NCBI GenBank assembly: GCA_039822005.1
Contig: JBCBMZ010000003.1
Span: 248,001 to 312,000 of the forward strand
Direction of reading: 5' to 3'
Origin: JBCBDX01 sp039822005
Lineage (GTDB): Bacteria; Pseudomonadota; Alphaproteobacteria; Rhizobiales; Rhizobiaceae
Length of the DNA: 64,000 bases
The notes under the pieces are model-generated. The model was not told where the DNA came from, did no database searches, and saw nothing but the letters and a program-made list of their open reading frames with translations. The translations under genes were made by a program, and so were the position numbers. The first letter of the stretch is position 1, and each line of letters starts with the position of its first letter. Shown here one piece after another: positions 16,350-25,558 of this stretch.

Positions 16350-17183
16350 TTACTTCTTGCGCTGGTGACGTGAGCGCATGATGAACTTGTCGGTCTGTTT
16401 GTTGGACCGTGTTCGCTTACCTTTGGTTGGCTTGCCCCAAGGCGTCACAGGGTGACGACCACCCGATGTACGCCCTTCACCACCACCGTGCGGGTGATCG
16501 ACCGGGTTCATGACGACACCGCGCACATGCGGGCGACGACCCAACCAGCGTTTGCGGCCAGCCTTGCCAAGGTTCGTGTTGGCATGATCCGGGTTGGATA
16601 CCGCACCGACGGTTGCCATGCATGTGCCTTGTACCAAACGCTGCTCGCCGGAGTTGAGACGCAAAATCGCCATGCCCTGATCGCGACCCACCAGCTGCGC
16701 ATATGTGCCGGCAGAACGCGCAATCTGGCCGCCCTTGCCCGGCTTCATCTCCACATTGTGGATGATGGTACCAACCGGCATCGCCTGAAGCGGCATCGCA
16801 TTGCCAGGTTTCACGTCGGCTTTCGCACCGGCAATCACACGATCACCGGCAGCAAGGCGCTGTGGTGCAAGTATGTAGGCCAATTCGCCATCATCATATT
16901 TGATGAGGGCGATGAAAGCCGTGCGGTTTGGATCATACTCCAAACGCTCGACTGTCGCCCCAACATCGTGCTTGCGGCGTTTGAAATCGATGATGCGGTA
17001 AGACCGCTTGTGACCGCCGCCAATGTGGCGAGACGTCATGCGACCGGCATTGTTACGGCCACCGGACTTGGTCAGACCCACGGTCAGCGTCTTGACAGGC
17101 TTGCCCTTGTGCAGGTGAGACTTGTCAACCAACACCAATTGGCGCTGGGCCGGTGACGTCGGATTAAATGTCTTTAAAGCCAT
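16350..17183 (-). CDS. rplB: 50S ribosomal protein L2
   Basis: 277 residues. GRNNAGRMTSRHIGGGHKR near the N-terminus and the C-terminal RGVVMNPVDHPHGGGEGRT, which holds the conserved His near the peptidyl transferase centre. L2 helps subunit joining. It is separated from rplW by 14 bases. Confidence 0.98.
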   Translation of the reverse strand: MALKTFNPTSPAQRQLVLVDKSHLHKGKPVKTLTVGLTKSGGRNNAGRMTSRHIGGGHKRSYRIIDFKRRKHDVGATVERLEYDPNRTAFIALIKYDDGELAYILAPQRLAAGDRVIAGAKADVKPGNAMPLQAMPVGTIIHNVEMKPGKGGQIARSAGTYAQLVGRDQGMAILRLNSGEQRLVQGTCMATVGAVSNPDHANTNLGKAGRKRWLGRRPHVRGVVMNPVDHPHGGGEGRTSGGRHPVTPWGKPTKGKRTRSNKQTDKFIMRSRHQRKK

Positions 17184-17197
17184 CGCTCTAATTCTCC

Positions 17198-17491
17198 TTA
17201 AAGACCGGTCGCGATGTCAATCGCCTGTCCGTCTTCCAACGTGACAACAGCTTTCTTGACATCTGACTGGCGGCCTTTGATGCCGCGGAAACGCTTGGTT
17301 TTACCCTTGCGCACCAGCGTGTTCACAGCGGCAACTTTCACACTGAACAGTGCCTCAACCGCTGCTTTGATCTCTGGCTTGGAGGCGTCTTTGGCAACAT
17401 TGAAAACAACCTGGTTGTTCTCACCCACAAGCGTCGATTTTTCCGTGATGACCGGTGATACGATGACATCATAGTGGCGCAGATCGCTCAT
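17198..17491 (-). CDS. rplW: 50S ribosomal protein L23
   Basis: 97 residues: DVIVSPVITEKST and the loop LVRKGKTKRFRGIKGRQSDVKKA. L23 is the docking site for trigger factor and SRP at the tunnel exit. Its ATG overlaps the rplD stop by four bases, a typical coupling arrangement. Confidence 0.97.
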   Translation of the reverse strand: MSDLRHYDVIVSPVITEKSTLVGENNQVVFNVAKDASKPEIKAAVEALFSVKVAAVNTLVRKGKTKRFRGIKGRQSDVKKAVVTLEDGQAIDIATGL

Positions 17492-18105
17492 TTGAAACGC
17501 TCCTCAAGGGCTTCAACAGCCGCCTTTGACAACACCAGCGTGTTGCGGCGCAAAATGTCATAAACATTGATGCCCTGAACCGGCAGCACATCCACATTGG
17601 GGATGTTTGACGCGGCATTGGCAAAGTTCGCATCCAACTCCGCACCGCCAATCACCAGCGCATTGTCAAGACCAAGGCCCTTCAACTGACTGACTAGTGT
17701 CTTGGTTTTCCCATCAGCCGCCAAGTCATCGACGACGATCAGCGCCTCACCCTTCACTTTGGAAGAAATCGCATGCTTTAATGCCAAGGCACGCACTTTC
17801 TTGGGCAGGTCAATGGCATGGCTGCGAGAAACCGGACCATGCGCCTTACCACCACCACGAAACTGCGGCGCAGACGCCGCATGGTGGCGGGCATTACCCG
17901 TCCCCTTCTGGCGGTACATTTTTGCACCTGTACGGGCAATATCAGAACGACCAAGCGTTTGATGCGACCCTTGCTGACGCTTGGCCAACTGGTAGCTGAC
18001 CATGCGCTGTAAAATATCCGCGCGGGGCTCAAGCCCAAAGACCGCGTCGGAAACACTGACTTTACCGGCGGCCTTACCGTCCAGTTTCTTAACAGAGAGT
18101 TCCAT
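17488..18105 (-). CDS. rplD: 50S ribosomal protein L4
   Basis: 205 residues. The extended tunnel loop contains RQKGTGNARHHAASAPQFRGGG. The C-terminal Rossmann-like core contains NVLPVQGINVYDILRRNTLV. In enterobacteria L4 represses the S10 operon; no equivalent leader structure was tested here. It overlaps rplW by four bases and abuts rplC by one. Confidence 0.97.
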   Translation of the reverse strand: MELSVKKLDGKAAGKVSVSDAVFGLEPRADILQRMVSYQLAKRQQGSHQTLGRSDIARTGAKMYRQKGTGNARHHAASAPQFRGGGKAHGPVSRSHAIDLPKKVRALALKHAISSKVKGEALIVVDDLAADGKTKTLVSQLKGLGLDNALVIGGAELDANFANAASNIPNVDVLPVQGINVYDILRRNTLVLSKAAVEALEERFK

Positions 18106-18818
18106 TATTCTGCTCCCTCCTGGGCAGCCGCATCTGCGGTTGCGGCGGCTCGCAACGCAGCTGGCATTGGGACACCGTCTTGCGCGCCAGCCTTGACGGC
18201 ATCACGCACAAGGATCCAAGCACCCTTGGAGCCGGGGATCGCACCTTTGACCAAAATCAACCCGCGATCTTCATCGGTGGACACGATCTCAAGGTTCTGC
18301 GTGGTCACGCGGGTTGCGCCCATGTGACCGGCCATTTTCTTGCCCTTGAAAACCTTGCCGGGATCCTGACACTGACCGGTTGAACCGTGAGAACGGTGCG
18401 AGATGGAGTTACCGTGCGTTGCGCGACCGCCACCAAAATTGTGGCGCTTCATGACACCGGCAAAGCCTTTACCTTGGCTAACGCCCGTCACATCAACCTT
18501 TTGGCCTGCAACAAAGTGGCTCGCGACGATCTCCGCACCGACATCGAGCATGTTGTCAGCCGACACGCGAAACTCAGCCAACTTGCGCTTTGGCTCTACA
18601 GAAGCCTTGGCAAAATGGCCGCGCATGGCCTTCGATGTATTTTTCGGCTTGGCAAAGCCAACGCCCAACTGCACGGCATCATAACCATGTTTATCGGCGG
18701 TGCGCTGTGCAACCACCTGACAATTTTCCAAGCGAAGCACGGTGACCGGCAAGTTCACACCCTCATCGGTGTAAACCCGGGTCATCCCCAGCTTCTGTGC
18801 TATCACTCCTGAACGCAT
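18105..18818 (-). CDS. rplC: 50S ribosomal protein L3
   Basis: 237 residues: MRSGVIAQKLGMTRVYTDEG, then the central loop FGGGRATHGNSISHRSHGST reaching the peptidyl transferase centre, followed by QCQDPGKVFKGKKMAGHMG. The Ala-rich tail is a usual alphaproteobacterial extension. Its stop overlaps the rplD start by one base. Confidence 0.98.
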   Translation of the reverse strand: MRSGVIAQKLGMTRVYTDEGVNLPVTVLRLENCQVVAQRTADKHGYDAVQLGVGFAKPKNTSKAMRGHFAKASVEPKRKLAEFRVSADNMLDVGAEIVASHFVAGQKVDVTGVSQGKGFAGVMKRHNFGGGRATHGNSISHRSHGSTGQCQDPGKVFKGKKMAGHMGATRVTTQNLEIVSTDEDRGLILVKGAIPGSKGAWILVRDAVKAGAQDGVPMPAALRAAATADAAAQEGAE

Positions 18819-18851
18819 TGGTTCATTCCTCTCAAATTGGTCTGCAAGCTC

Positions 18852-19160
18852 TTAGAGCTTGATCTCGACATCCACGCCGGCAGCCAGATCGAGCTTCATC
18901 AAAGCATCGACCGTTTGCGGCGTTGGATCGACGATATCCAACAGACGTTTGTGTGTGCGCATCTCAAACTGCTCGCGGCTTTTCTTGTTAACGTGCGGCG
19001 AGCGGTTGACAGTAAAGCGTTCAAAACGGGTCGGCAGCGGCACGGGACCGCGCACGCCCGCACCGGTCCGCTTGGCGGTCGACACGATTTCACGGGTCGA
19101 TGCATCAAGCACGCGGTGGTCAAACGCCTTCAGGCGGATGCGAATGTTTTGGCCGTTCAT
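18852..19160 (-). CDS. rpsJ: 30S ribosomal protein S10
   Basis: 102 residues. MNGQNIRIRLKAFDHRVLD and the loop RGPVPLPTRFERFTVNRSPHVNKKSREQFE identify S10, also the NusE transcription antitermination factor. First gene of the S10 operon. The 69-base gap to tuf contains a terminator hairpin on the tuf side, so rpsJ transcription probably starts close by or by readthrough. Confidence 0.97.
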   Translation of the reverse strand: MNGQNIRIRLKAFDHRVLDASTREIVSTAKRTGAGVRGPVPLPTRFERFTVNRSPHVNKKSREQFEMRTHKRLLDIVDPTPQTVDALMKLDLAAGVDVEIKL

Positions 19161-19181
19161 TTATTTGGCTCCATCCAATGA

Positions 19182-19211
19182 GAAAGGCGCGCCAGCGTCT
19201 CTGACGCGCCA
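19182..19211 (-). terminator. Terminator after the str-operon tuf copy
   Basis: On the minus strand GGCGCGTC-AGA-GACGC, with flanking GGCGCG and CGCGCC able to pair over a longer span, is followed by TTTCTC. It begins about 19 bases past the tuf stop. It would separate the str operon from the S10 operon, although the T-tract is interrupted. Confidence 0.6.
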
Positions 19212-19229
19212 CAATATCTCTCGCCTAAT

Positions 19230-20405
19230 TTACTCAATAATCTTTGCGACAATTCCCGCACCGACGGTGCGGCCGCCTTCACGGATCGCAAAGCGCAGCC
19301 GCTCTTCCATCGCGATCGGCGTGATCAGCTCGACATTCATTTCCGCATTGTCGCCCGGCATCACCATTTCGGTGCCGTCCGGCAGTGAGACTTCACCGGT
19401 CACATCGGTGGTGCGGAAGTAAAACTGCGGACGGTATTTGTTGAAGAATGGTGTGTGACGACCACCCTCTTCCTTCGTCAGAATGTAGGCTTCTGCAACA
19501 AATTTGGAGTGCGGCTTGACCGAACCAGGCTTGCAAAGAACCTGACCACGCTCAACGCCCTCACGGTCGATACCGCGAAGCAGCGCACCGATATTGTCGC
19601 CAGCTTGACCGCTATCAAGCAGTTTGCGGAACATTTCAACGCCCGTACACGTTGTCTTGGTGGTGTCGCGGATGCCAACGATCTCAAGTTCGTCACCCAC
19701 ATTCACAACACCGCGCTCAACACGGCCGGTCACAACCGTACCGCGACCGGAGATCGAGAACACATCCTCGATCGGCATCAGGAACGGCTGGTCAACGGGA
19801 CGCTCAGGCGTCGGGATGTAGGCGTCCACTTCAGCCATCAGCGCGCGGATCGCATCTTCGCCGATCTCCTTGTTTGAATCTTCAAGCGCCGCCAGCGCGG
19901 AACCCTTGATCACCGGAATGTCGTCGCCCGGGAAGTCATAGTCCGACAAAAGCTCACGCACTTCCATCTCAACCAGCTCCAAAAGCTCTTCATCATCGAC
20001 CTGGTCAACCTTGTTCAGGAACACGACCAGCGAAGGAACACCCACCTGACGGGCCAGCAAAATGTGCTCGCGGGTCTGCGGCATCGGGCCGTCAGCGGCT
20101 GAACAAACAAGGATCGCGCCATCCATCTGCGCCGCACCGGTGATCATGTTTTTCACATAGTCAGCGTGGCCAGGGCAATCGACGTGGGCATAGTGGCGGT
20201 TGTCCGTCTCATACTCAACGTGTGCCGTTGAAATCGTGATCCCGCGCGCACGCTCCTCAGGTGCACCGTCAATCTCGTCATAGGCCTTGAAGTCTCCGAA
20301 AAACTTCGTGATCGCAGCCGTCAATGACGTCTTGCCATGGTCAACGTGACCGATCGTGCCGATGTTCACGTGAGGCTTGTTGCGCTCAAACTTTTCCTTG
20401 GCCAT
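19230..20405 (-). CDS. tuf: Elongation factor Tu, copy 1 (str operon)
   Basis: 391 residues. The GTPase motifs are G1 GHVDHGKTSLTA, G3 DCPGHADYVKNMITGA and G4 NKVDQVDD, followed by EF-Tu domains 2 and 3 with the C-terminal REGGRTVGAGIVAKIIE. EF-Tu delivers aminoacyl-tRNA to the ribosomal A site. ATG 20403-20405 is chosen; an in-frame codon four residues upstream is less likely. The protein is identical to the copy at 38459-39634, and the DNA also appears identical. Confidence 0.98.
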   Translation of the reverse strand: MAKEKFERNKPHVNIGTIGHVDHGKTSLTAAITKFFGDFKAYDEIDGAPEERARGITISTAHVEYETDNRHYAHVDCPGHADYVKNMITGAAQMDGAILVCSAADGPMPQTREHILLARQVGVPSLVVFLNKVDQVDDEELLELVEMEVRELLSDYDFPGDDIPVIKGSALAALEDSNKEIGEDAIRALMAEVDAYIPTPERPVDQPFLMPIEDVFSISGRGTVVTGRVERGVVNVGDELEIVGIRDTTKTTCTGVEMFRKLLDSGQAGDNIGALLRGIDREGVERGQVLCKPGSVKPHSKFVAEAYILTKEEGGRHTPFFNKYRPQFYFRTTDVTGEVSLPDGTEMVMPGDNAEMNVELITPIAMEERLRFAIREGGRTVGAGIVAKIIE

Positions 20406-20481
20406 TTTCTTCTCCAAATTGGCTCATGAGAGCCGGTCGTCTATGTTTCATTTTGCCGTCGGACGGCTGATTTCAAATTTC

Positions 20482-22572
20482 CTAGGCGAGCTTCGCCTTG
20501 ACCTCGTCCGCAACCGCTTGCGGAACCGGATCATAGTGATCAAACACCATGGTGTACTGGGCACGGCCTTGGCTCATCGAACGCAGATTGTTCACGTAAC
20601 CGAACATGTTTGCCAGCGGCACCATTGCAGAAATCACTGTGTCGACACCGCGTGTTTCGGTACCGGCTATCTGACCGCGACGAGAGTTTAGGTCACCAAT
20701 GATGTCGCCCATATAATCTTCCGGTGTAACCACCTCGACCTTCATGATCGGTTCAAGCAGCTGAGCACCGGCTTTTTGCGCACCCTCACGGAACGCTGCA
20801 CGTGCAGCGATTTCAAAGGCGAGAACCGAGGAGTCAACGTCGTGGTAAGCGCCGTCCAGTAGCGTCGCCTTCACGGCCAGCATCGGGAAGCCTGCAACAG
20901 GACCGGAGTCCATGACCGACTGGATACCTTTTTCAACACCTGGAATATATTCCTTTGGAACGTTACCGCCGACAACGACGCTATCGAACGCAAAATCTTC
21001 GCTCTCCGGATTTGGCTCGAACTTGATTTTCACGCGTGCAAACTGACCGGAACCACCGGACTGTTTCTTGTGTGTGTAATCAATCTCGGCTTCACGCGTG
21101 ATGGTTTCGCGATAAGCAACCTGCGGTGCGCCGATGTTCGCCTCAACCTTGAACTCGCGCTTCATGCGGTCAACGATGATGTCTAGGTGCAATTCACCCA
21201 TGCCGGAAATGATTGTTTGACCGCTTTCTTCATCAGACTTGACGCGGAAGGACGGGTCTTCGGCGGCCAGACGATTGAGCGCGAGGCCCATTTTCTCTTG
21301 GTCGCCTTTTGTTTTCGGCTCGACCGCAATGGAGATGACCGGATCAGGGAATTCCATGCGCTCCAGAATAACCGGTTTGAGCGGATCGCAAAGCGTGTCT
21401 CCTGTTGTGGTTTCTTTCAAACCGGCAATCGCAACAATATCACCAGCATACGCTTCCTTGATATCTTCGCGGCTGTTGGAGTGCATTTGCAGCATGCGAC
21501 CAATGCGCTCGCGCTTTTCCTTGACTGTGTTCATCAAAGAACCACCAGTCTCTAGCTTGCCGGAGTAGATGCGGCAGAATGTCAAAGAACCCACAAACGG
21601 ATCGTTCATGATCTTGAAGGCAAGCATGGAGACTGGCTCATTGTCGTCTGACTTGCGAACAGTCTCTTCCTCAGTCTTGGCGTCGATACCCTTGATCGCG
21701 GGCACATCGACAGGCGCCGGGAGGAAATCAACCACAGCATCAAGTAGTGGCTGCACACCTTTGTTTTTGAACGCAGAACCACAGAAAACCGGGAATAAGT
21801 CTACATTGATCGTACCCTTGCGGATCAAGGCGCGGATAGTATCGTTGTCCGGCTCATTGCCTTCCAGATAGGCTTCCATCACGTCATCATCGGCTTCGAC
21901 AACAACTTCGATCAGTGCTTCACGATATTCCTGAGCCTTGTCGGCAAGGTCCTCAGGAATGTCGACGATATCCCACTGCGCGCCAAGATTTTCAGAGCGC
22001 CAAACCAGCGCCTTCATTTCGATAAGATCCACAACGCCCGCAAATTCCGTTTCAGCGCCGATTGGCAACTGCATGACAACAGGTTTTGCACCGAGGCGCT
22101 CTTTGATCATTTCACAGCAGCGGTAGAAATCAGCGCCGGTCTTGTCCATCTTGTTGACGAAGATCATGCGTGGAACATTGTATTTGTTCGCTTGGCGCCA
22201 AACAGTTTCTGTTTGTGGCTCTACACCAGCATTTGCGTCCAACAGCGCGATAGCGCCGTCAAGCACGCGAAGCGAGCGCTCTACTTCAATCGTAAAGTCA
22301 ACGTGGCCGGGCGTGTCAATAATATTGAAGCGGCGCTTCTTGCCATCACGGCCTTCCCAAAAGGTTGTCGTCGCAGCAGATGTAATTGTGATGCCGCGTT
22401 CCTGCTCCTGCTCCATCCAGTCCATGGTCGCAGCGCCATCATGCACCTCACCGATTTTGTGCGACTTGCCTGTATAAAACAGGATACGCTCGGTGGTTGT
22501 AGTCTTGCCAGCATCAATGTGGGCCATGATGCCGAAGTTCCGGTAGTCCTCAAGTGCGTATTCACGAGCCAT
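20482..22572 (-). CDS. fusA: Elongation factor G
   Basis: 696 residues from ATG 22570-22572 (MAREYALEDYRNFGIMAHID). Motifs: G1 AHIDAGKTTTTER, G3 DTPGHVDFTIEVERSLRVLDG, G4 NKMDKTGADFYR, then domains II-V with GMGELHLDIIVDRMKREF. It drives translocation and, with RRF, ribosome recycling. An open frame continues 52 codons upstream into the rpsG gap but is not EF-G-like. It is 34 bases after rpsG. Confidence 0.98.
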   Translation of the reverse strand: MAREYALEDYRNFGIMAHIDAGKTTTTERILFYTGKSHKIGEVHDGAATMDWMEQEQERGITITSAATTTFWEGRDGKKRRFNIIDTPGHVDFTIEVERSLRVLDGAIALLDANAGVEPQTETVWRQANKYNVPRMIFVNKMDKTGADFYRCCEMIKERLGAKPVVMQLPIGAETEFAGVVDLIEMKALVWRSENLGAQWDIVDIPEDLADKAQEYREALIEVVVEADDDVMEAYLEGNEPDNDTIRALIRKGTINVDLFPVFCGSAFKNKGVQPLLDAVVDFLPAPVDVPAIKGIDAKTEEETVRKSDDNEPVSMLAFKIMNDPFVGSLTFCRIYSGKLETGGSLMNTVKEKRERIGRMLQMHSNSREDIKEAYAGDIVAIAGLKETTTGDTLCDPLKPVILERMEFPDPVISIAVEPKTKGDQEKMGLALNRLAAEDPSFRVKSDEESGQTIISGMGELHLDIIVDRMKREFKVEANIGAPQVAYRETITREAEIDYTHKKQSGGSGQFARVKIKFEPNPESEDFAFDSVVVGGNVPKEYIPGVEKGIQSVMDSGPVAGFPMLAVKATLLDGAYHDVDSSVLAFEIAARAAFREGAQKAGAQLLEPIMKVEVVTPEDYMGDIIGDLNSRRGQIAGTETRGVDTVISAMVPLANMFGYVNNLRSMSQGRAQYTMVFDHYDPVPQAVADEVKAKLA

Positions 22573-22606
22573 GGGAGTATTGCCTCTAAGAGATCGGAGT
22601 GAGCGG

Positions 22607-23077
22607 TTACCAGCGGTAGTGAGAGAAGGCGCGGTTAGCGTCAGCCATCTTGTGCGTGTCTTCACGCTTTTTGACGGCAGAACCACGATTGTTGGCAGCA
22701 TCCATGAGTTCGCCGGAAAGGCGCTCAACCATGGTGTTTTCGTTGCGCGAACGTGCAGCCTTGATCATCCAGCGAATGGCAAGCGCTTGTTTGCGCTCAG
22801 GACGCACATCGACAGGCACCTGATATGTCGCACCACCCACACGGCGGGAACGAACCTCAACCGCTGGTGCGACATTTTCCAAAGCCTGATGGAAGACTTC
22901 AACCGGCGCCTGCTTGGTTTTTTCCTCAATCTGGTCAAACGCACCATAAACGATGCGTTCGGCAACAGACTTTTTGCCGTCCAACATGACGGCATTCATG
23001 AATTTCGACACAACCAGATCACCAAACTTCGGATCGGGGTTGATTTCGCGTTTTTCTGCACGGTGACGACGTGACAT
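22607..23077 (-). CDS. rpsG: 30S ribosomal protein S7
   Basis: 156 residues: MSRRHRAEKREINPDPKFGD, then the RRVGGATYQVPVDVRPERKQALAIRW core split across the 16S-binding face. It organises the 30S head and in E. coli represses the str operon. It follows rpsL by 22 bases. Confidence 0.97.
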   Translation of the reverse strand: MSRRHRAEKREINPDPKFGDLVVSKFMNAVMLDGKKSVAERIVYGAFDQIEEKTKQAPVEVFHQALENVAPAVEVRSRRVGGATYQVPVDVRPERKQALAIRWMIKAARSRNENTMVERLSGELMDAANNRGSAVKKREDTHKMADANRAFSHYRW

Positions 23078-23099
23078 GTTAAACTCTCACTTCGCTCAA

Positions 23100-23471
23100 T
23101 TATTTCGGACGCTTGGCGCCATATTTCGAACGGCGCTGCTTACGGTTTTTCACGCCTTGCGTATCGAGTACGCCGCGCAGGATATGGTAACGGACACCTG
23201 GCAAGTCTTTCACGCGACCGCCGCGGATCATGACAACAGAGTGTTCTTGCAAGTTGTGGCCTTCGCCCGGGATATAACCGATAACTTCAAAGCCGTTGGT
23301 CAAGCGTACTTTGGCGACCTTACGTAGCGCCGAGTTCGGCTTCTTTGGAGTGGTTGTATATACACGCGTACAAACTCCGCGCTTTTGCGGGTTCGCCTGC
23401 AGTGCCGGAACCTTGTTTCGCTTCACCGGAGCCACGCGCGGCTTACGGATCAACTGATTAACTGTTGGCAT
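23100..23471 (-). CDS. rpsL: 30S ribosomal protein S12
   Basis: 123 residues from ATG 23469-23471 (MPTVNQLIRKPR). The decoding-centre loops are wild type: TPKKPNSALRK with Lys at the classical streptomycin-resistance position, and GGRVKDLPGVRYH. The open frame reaches 11 codons further upstream without an S12-like sequence. First gene of the str operon. Confidence 0.97.
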   Translation of the reverse strand: MPTVNQLIRKPRVAPVKRNKVPALQANPQKRGVCTRVYTTTPKKPNSALRKVAKVRLTNGFEVIGYIPGEGHNLQEHSVVMIRGGRVKDLPGVRYHILRGVLDTQGVKNRKQRRSKYGAKRPK

Positions 23472-23813
23472 CCCGCCATCCTTCTCTACGCGCCATAGGC
23501 GCAAAACTTACCATCAACGTAAACGCGAGCGGGCAATCCGCGTTCGTGCGGTTGCCCGGTAAGGATCAGAGGAAGCTTTCACTTCGTGATTTGTCGGTTT
23601 ACGCCGTATCAAAAAAGGCCTTGTTTGATGACTCATCAGCGCGTATTCGCGCGATCACATGACATCACATCGACCCGAGTGGGCGGCTTCTAACGCCGCA
23701 TCGACCATGCGTCAACAGGAACCGGCGACTTTTTGGGCTACAAACGCCGATTATTCGAAAAGCCGGAATGCGTGTAGCCAATTTTAAAGACTAGTGGTGC
23801 ATTCTAGCCGTAA
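23472..23813. other. Divergent intergenic region before rpsL and the mannosyltransferase
   Basis: 342 bases without a gene. It must hold the str-operon promoter (minus strand) and a promoter for the plus-strand mannosyltransferase. The only clear elements I see are the TTGACG/TTAGAA pair described separately. If that promoter is used, rpsL would have an untranslated leader of roughly 200 bases. No convincing small ORF or terminator. Confidence 0.6.
23688..23715 (-). promoter_or_regulatory. Candidate promoter of the str operon
   Basis: On the minus strand a TTGACG -35 element (23710-23715) is followed after 16 bases by TTAGAA (23688-23693) as a possible -10. The -35 is a good match to alphaproteobacterial housekeeping promoters; the -10 is weak. 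Confidence 0.4.
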
Positions 23814-25058
23814 ATGACCTTTCTTAGCAGCGATACACGTCTTTTTGAGCACCTGACTGCCAGCAAGCGCTCAACGCTTCTGTCAGTCAAACCGATTCTC
23901 TTCTGCCTTTTGGCATTTGCTCTGAGCCGTATAGCACTCCTCGCGATAGGATATCTCGCTTACACAGGGCAGCTACTGCTCCCCATTTCACCTGATCAAG
24001 CGATGAACAAGGTGCTTGGCAACCCACTGCTCGACATGTGGTTTGCTTGGGACAGCAATTGGTATCTCACCGTGCTAGTGGAAGGCTATCAGGCTACGGC
24101 AGGGGCGGAAGCGGGTGCCGGATTTAAGCAAGCCAACTGGGCGTTCTTTCCACTCTATCCATGGATCAGCGGCATCTTGGCCTTTGTGAGCGGGCTATCC
24201 GGCCCGGCCAGTCTTGTTGCAATTGCCAATATTGCGTTTTTCCTAGCGCTTTGCCTCGTCTATGCCGAAATGCGCGATTTGGCTGACGAACGCGCTGCCA
24301 GGCTTGCCGTCATCCTTTTGCTCATTTGGCCAGGCACTCATTTTTTCTCTAGCGCTTACACGGAAGCATTGTTCCTGCTTTTCGTCGTTTTGACGTTTCG
24401 GCTGGCAAGACAGAAGCGTTTTTTGGGAGCCTCAATATTGGCCGCGATGGCGACCCTCACCCGAAGTCCGGGGATCATGCTGGTTTTCCCCATCGCCATT
24501 TACGCTTGGATGGCATGGGCCGAAAAGAATAATCGCCCGCTGAATGCGGGGTCAGGGCTCACCTTTACCTTTGGCAAGAGCGGAGCTAGGACATTTGCGA
24601 TTTGCTGTATTCCCGCTGTGGCGCTGATTGGCTTCATGGCGCATCTTCACGTCGTCGCCGGTGACGCCTTTGCTTTTGCTTCGGTGCAAGAAGCCTGGGG
24701 GCGCGGTTTTCGTAATCCACTCATGGAATTCGCCCGTCCTTTTCTCGCCCCGTCGACCATCCCGGCGGGACAATGGCCAGACTACATCACCATGTGGCTA
24801 CTCCCGGTGCCCCTTTGGATGCTGTGGCGACAGGGCAATAGGCCGCATTTCGTCTTTGCGCTGATCTTGTTTCTGCTCGCAATCACGGCGGGCGTCGTCT
24901 CGCTAAACCGGCAAATGTTGGTTGTTTTCCCGATTGTGGCAGTTGTGGCCGTAGCGTTGGCGCAAAGCACTTTGATGGCGCGGGCGTTTATCCCGCTTGC
25001 CTCACTGGGCGCCCTCACCTTGATGGCGTTTTGGGCCGCCGGCTATGGTGTTGTGTGA
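23814..25058 (+). CDS. PIG-V-like mannosyltransferase family membrane protein
   Basis: 414 residues with about ten hydrophobic segments. The first large loop holds FAWDSNWYLTVLVEGY and NWAFFPLYPWI, the WDxxxY and FFPLYP signature of bacterial PIG-V/GPI-mannosyltransferase-II-like GT-C enzymes, which use polyprenyl-phosphate sugars. A TRSPG segment near residue 220 also fits. The acceptor is unknown. ATG 23814 has no clear ribosome-binding site, so the start could lie a few codons downstream. It lies alone on the plus strand between rpsL and rpoC, followed by a small acidic protein gene 44 bases on. Confidence 0.8.
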   Translation: MTFLSSDTRLFEHLTASKRSTLLSVKPILFCLLAFALSRIALLAIGYLAYTGQLLLPISPDQAMNKVLGNPLLDMWFAWDSNWYLTVLVEGYQATAGAEAGAGFKQANWAFFPLYPWISGILAFVSGLSGPASLVAIANIAFFLALCLVYAEMRDLADERAARLAVILLLIWPGTHFFSSAYTEALFLLFVVLTFRLARQKRFLGASILAAMATLTRSPGIMLVFPIAIYAWMAWAEKNNRPLNAGSGLTFTFGKSGARTFAICCIPAVALIGFMAHLHVVAGDAFAFASVQEAWGRGFRNPLMEFARPFLAPSTIPAGQWPDYITMWLLPVPLWMLWRQGNRPHFVFALILFLLAITAGVVSLNRQMLVVFPIVAVVAVALAQSTLMARAFIPLASLGALTLMAFWAAGYGVV

Positions 25059-25102
25059 TCAAATCAGCGTAATAGGGGCGCAAACACTGAGGGATCGACG
25101 CC

Positions 25103-25474
25103 ATGCCACCGGAGAGTATGCCACCGGAAAATGAAAACGCCGTCTATATCATCGTCGGCCGGGTAACGACGGAAGAAAACGGCCCGCAAATTCCCGTCCA
25201 TATCTTGCTCACCGGCCCGGACGATGACAGCGTGATCCGCGATGCGCTCAACGCGCTGGCAGGTGATGGTTATCACGAGGCCGATTTTGATCAGATCGGG
25301 ACATTGACCGACCAACCCATCGAAGAACCCCACGCCTCGGCCTACCAAGGCGCCATGGAAGGCGAAGTCGCGATCATTACCTTCGACGAGGAACTAAATG
25401 GTAATGAGGATGAAGACGGAATGGACGCCGAAAATGTCCATCCATTTGAAGCGCTCAAAGACTGGAGCCGCTAG
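25103..25474 (+). CDS. Conserved-looking small acidic protein, function unknown
   Basis: 123 residues, soluble, strongly acidic (many Asp/Glu, especially the last 30 residues), with no signal peptide or membrane segment. It has a regular alpha/beta-like N-terminal half (AVYIIVGRVTTEENGPQ, VHILLTGPDDDSVIRDALN) and an acidic tail ending HPFEALKDWSR. A GAGGGA eight bases before ATG 25103 supports the start. I do not recognise the family. It follows the mannosyltransferase and converges on rpoC across a shared terminator. Confidence 0.7.
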   Translation: MPPESMPPENENAVYIIVGRVTTEENGPQIPVHILLTGPDDDSVIRDALNALAGDGYHEADFDQIGTLTDQPIEEPHASAYQGAMEGEVAIITFDEELNGNEDEDGMDAENVHPFEALKDWSR

Positions 25475-25500
25475 ACCGTCTACCTCAAAAGGCTGAATTG

Positions 25501-25532
25501 AAAAAGGGCGGGAGCACAAGCTCCTGCCCTTT
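25501..25532. terminator. Bidirectional terminator between converging genes and rpoC
   Basis: GGGCGGGAGC-ACAA-GCTCCTGCCC (one G-U pair), preceded by AAAAA and followed by TTTC. On the minus strand the hairpin is followed by TTTTTC and would end the rpoBC transcript. On the plus strand it would end the small acidic-protein gene. Confidence 0.85.
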
Positions 25533-25558
25533 CATTTTGTTCGCCAATGGAACCCGCC

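Noticed and set aside
19455..19877. 140-codon plus-strand frame opposite tuf, repeated at 38684-39106
   Set aside because: Exists twice only because the tuf genes are identical; antisense shadow.
22573..22728. In-frame 52-codon upstream extension of fusA
   Set aside because: It reads through the rpsG gap and gene end; EF-G begins MAREY at 22572.
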